64,000 nt of DNA. It comes from Paraflavitalea sp. CAU 1676 (GTDB lineage: Bacteria; Bacteroidota; Bacteroidia; Chitinophagales; Chitinophagaceae). How positions within the stretch are numbered: position 1 is the first letter of the stretch; each line of letters starts with the position of its first letter. The position numbers were made by a program, and so were the translations under genes. The stretch spans positions 124,001-188,000 of the forward strand of contig NZ_JARHUJ010000009.1 in assembly GCF_029223285.1 (NCBI RefSeq), read 5' to 3'. Positions 62,589 to 64,000 of this stretch are shown here, in pieces. The notes below the pieces were generated by a model. It was not told the origin of the DNA, did no database searches, and was given only the letters and a program-made list of their open reading frames with translations.

Positions 62589-64000
62589 TTATACCAACTG
62601 AATGGTTTCTTTGAACACGTTGCCGAACCTGTCGGTTGCTTGTACGGTGATCTTCTTAGCCGCCGCTGATGGTTTGGCAAAGAAGAGGTGGTCAGTCAGG
62701 GTAGGCTCCACGAACTTGTGTTTCTTCGGTAGCTGTGGCCCGCCGTGCAATTCAACAGACCAGGGATCAAACTCAACCCTTTGTTCCATGAGTCCCTTTG
62801 CCTGGTCATCTTCCCACCATTCGATCTTCCATTTGGGATCCCAGTTCCATACGTTGGCTACCACTTCATCCGGTGCATTGGCCAGTTTACCTTTTTTATA
62901 TACGCGTAGCTGATGGTCTTTTTCTTTACCGGTCGATTTGTAATACCATTTGATATCGTCGCCATCTACCTCATACACGCCATAGCCATTGGGTGTTCCG
63001 TCGCTGCAGATGGGGCCTGTCCACCAGGCGCCGCAAACGGTACCATGCACGTGCTCGATCATGTTGTCCTTCTCCCATTTCTCGTTAACGTGGGTGTGGC
63101 CCGACATGATGTGCACTTTATAGGGCTTCAATAATTTGTACAGTTGATTCCTGTTGGCTACTGTGCCGCCGATCGCTTCTTCGGTCAGTTTGTTGCGACG
63201 CTGGTTGCCGGTATCAGTGGGGATGTGGTTGCCTACTACCACGGTAGAGCCGGGCTTCACCAGTGCCAGGTCCTGCGCCAGCCAGCTCAACTGGGCTTCG
63301 GTTAGGTAACCAATGTATTTCTTGGCTGTGCCGATGAAGAATACATTGTCGAGTACAATGTAGTGGACCTTTCCTCTGTTGAAGGAATAGTAAGTGGGGC
63401 CAAACTGTTTCTTGAAGGTCTTTGCCGATACATCATCCGAGCCGCCATCGATGTCCATATCGTGGTTGCCGATCACATTGAAGAAGGGTACACCGCTAAT
63501 GCCTACCGCTTCTTTGTAATCATCGAACAGTTCAAAGTGATCCCACACTAAGTCGCCACATCCGATACCATGAAACAGGCTTCCCTGGGGATAGCTGGCT
63601 ACGAGTTGCTTCAGGTCGGGCGCCGATTCTTTCTTGAGGAGTTCGCCGTCTTTTTCAGAAATGATCTGCGTATCTGCCCATACAACAAACTGGTGTTTGG
63701 TATCATCGGCAGCAAGTTTCTCCAGGGTGAAGTCTGCCTTCACCGAACCTTCTTTGCTGGTAATAGGTTGGTAGAACTGTGCGATGCCTTTCTCGTTGGG
63801 AAATGCATGTCCAGCGGGGATACTGATATAAACAAATTCTGCCGCCGAATGCGCGTTGATGGAATAGTTGCCTTTTTTATCGGTCGTGGTAACGGTGTAC
63901 CCATCGGTTACTGCTACGCCGGCAATGCCATTGCCATTGCTTTGTACGCGGCCTTTAATGACCAGTCCGGTGTTGTAGGAAATTGGTGCAGCATGAGCAA
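62589..64000 (-). CDS. calcineurin-like metallophosphoesterase, N-terminus cut by window edge
   Basis: At least 470 codons; the frame stays open to the right edge, so the true start lies outside. The visible N-terminus (AHAAPISYNTGLVIKGRVQSNG...) looks like the end of a signal peptide followed by a carboxypeptidase-regulatory-like module (TDGYTVTTTDKKGNYSINAHSAAEFVYISIPAG). The metallophosphoesterase core has GCGDLVWD, VIGNHDMD, VVGNHIP and MSGHTHV; the first metal motif reads ADTQ instead of DxH. A C-terminal beta domain ends ATDRFGNVFKETIQLV, as in phosphoesterases annotated with N- and C-terminal calcineurin-like accessory domains. It is exported; the substrate is unknown. Confidence 0.88.
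   Translation of the reverse strand, partial: AHAAPISYNTGLVIKGRVQSNGNGIAGVAVTDGYTVTTTDKKGNYSINAHSAAEFVYISIPAGHAFPNEKGIAQFYQPITSKEGSVKADFTLEKLAADDTKHQFVVWADTQIISEKDGELLKKESAPDLKQLVASYPQGSLFHGIGCGDLVWDHFELFDDYKEAVGISGVPFFNVIGNHDMDIDGGSDDVSAKTFKKQFGPTYYSFNRGKVHYIVLDNVFFIGTAKKYIGYLTEAQLSWLAQDLALVKPGSTVVVGNHIPTDTGNQRRNKLTEEAIGGTVANRNQLYKLLKPYKVHIMSGHTHVNEKWEKDNMIEHVHGTVCGAWWTGPICSDGTPNGYGVYEVDGDDIKWYYKSTGKEKDHQLRVYKKGKLANAPDEVVANVWNWDPKWKIEWWEDDQAKGLMEQRVEFDPWSVELHGGPQLPKKHKFVEPTLTDHLFFAKPSAAAKKITVQATDRFGNVFKETIQLV

Overview
The window looks like a chromosomal segment of a Bacteroidota species, most likely from the Chitinophagaceae (Chitinophaga/Niastella-like). The reasons are two SusC/SusD pairs, a FecI/FecR pair, an E1 alpha-beta fusion, an RteC-domain protein, no Shine-Dalgarno sequences before start codons, and good matches to the Bacteroidota -7 element TAnnTTTG. 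There is no tRNA, rRNA, CRISPR array or intact insertion sequence.

Layout. (1) 1-5301: housekeeping genes prs, an L25/CTC ribosomal protein, pth, an FAH-family hydrolase and a fused 2-oxo acid dehydrogenase E1. (2) 5.3-11.5 kb: an IS1595-like gene that seems to have lost its catalytic residues, then an orphan SusC/SusD pair with a strongly folded leader. (3) 11.7-16.2 kb: a LytTR regulator and three tandem copies of one membrane-bound AraC regulator, each 377 aa with the same upstream repeat. (4) 16.3-16.9 kb: a well-formed SAM-I riboswitch with promoter, antiterminator and terminator but no methionine gene behind it. (5) 16.9-21.2 kb: RteC-domain protein, ECF sigma factor, FecR anti-sigma factor and an STN-domain surface-repeat protein in place of the usual TonB receptor. 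(6) 21.2-22.0 kb: an 800-base non-coding stretch with two repeat/palindrome structures of 11-base period. (7) 22-24 kb: a His/Met-rich outer-membrane protein and an AraC regulator with a CxxC metal-type N-terminus. (8) 24.3-40.5 kb: two tripartite RND efflux operons, with an AraC regulator, an aldo/keto reductase and a sensor kinase around them. (9) 40.6-62.6 kb: a GH97 enzyme and then a compact glucuronoxylan utilisation locus.

The xylan locus is divergent around a LacI-type regulator and its probable operator. To the right (+) lie SusC, SusD, a lipoprotein GH10 xylanase with a CBM inserted in the catalytic domain, and mannonate dehydratase. To the left (-) lie LacI, GH67 and GH115 alpha-glucuronidases, an SDR that may fill the UxuB step, an acetylesterase, and a two-headed CE15-GH10 glucuronoyl esterase/xylanase. 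Together they would cut lignin-glucuronate esters, acetyl groups and the xylan backbone, free (methyl)glucuronate, and feed glucuronate towards KDG. A calcineurin-like phosphoesterase runs off the right edge.

The strongest candidates for something new are the orphan SAM riboswitch unit (16319-16866), the triplicated membrane AraC cassette, the FecI/FecR/STN-surface-repeat unit, the CE15-GH10 fusion and the palindromic 21.2-22.0 kb region. All identifications are by reading the sequence; no database search was run.
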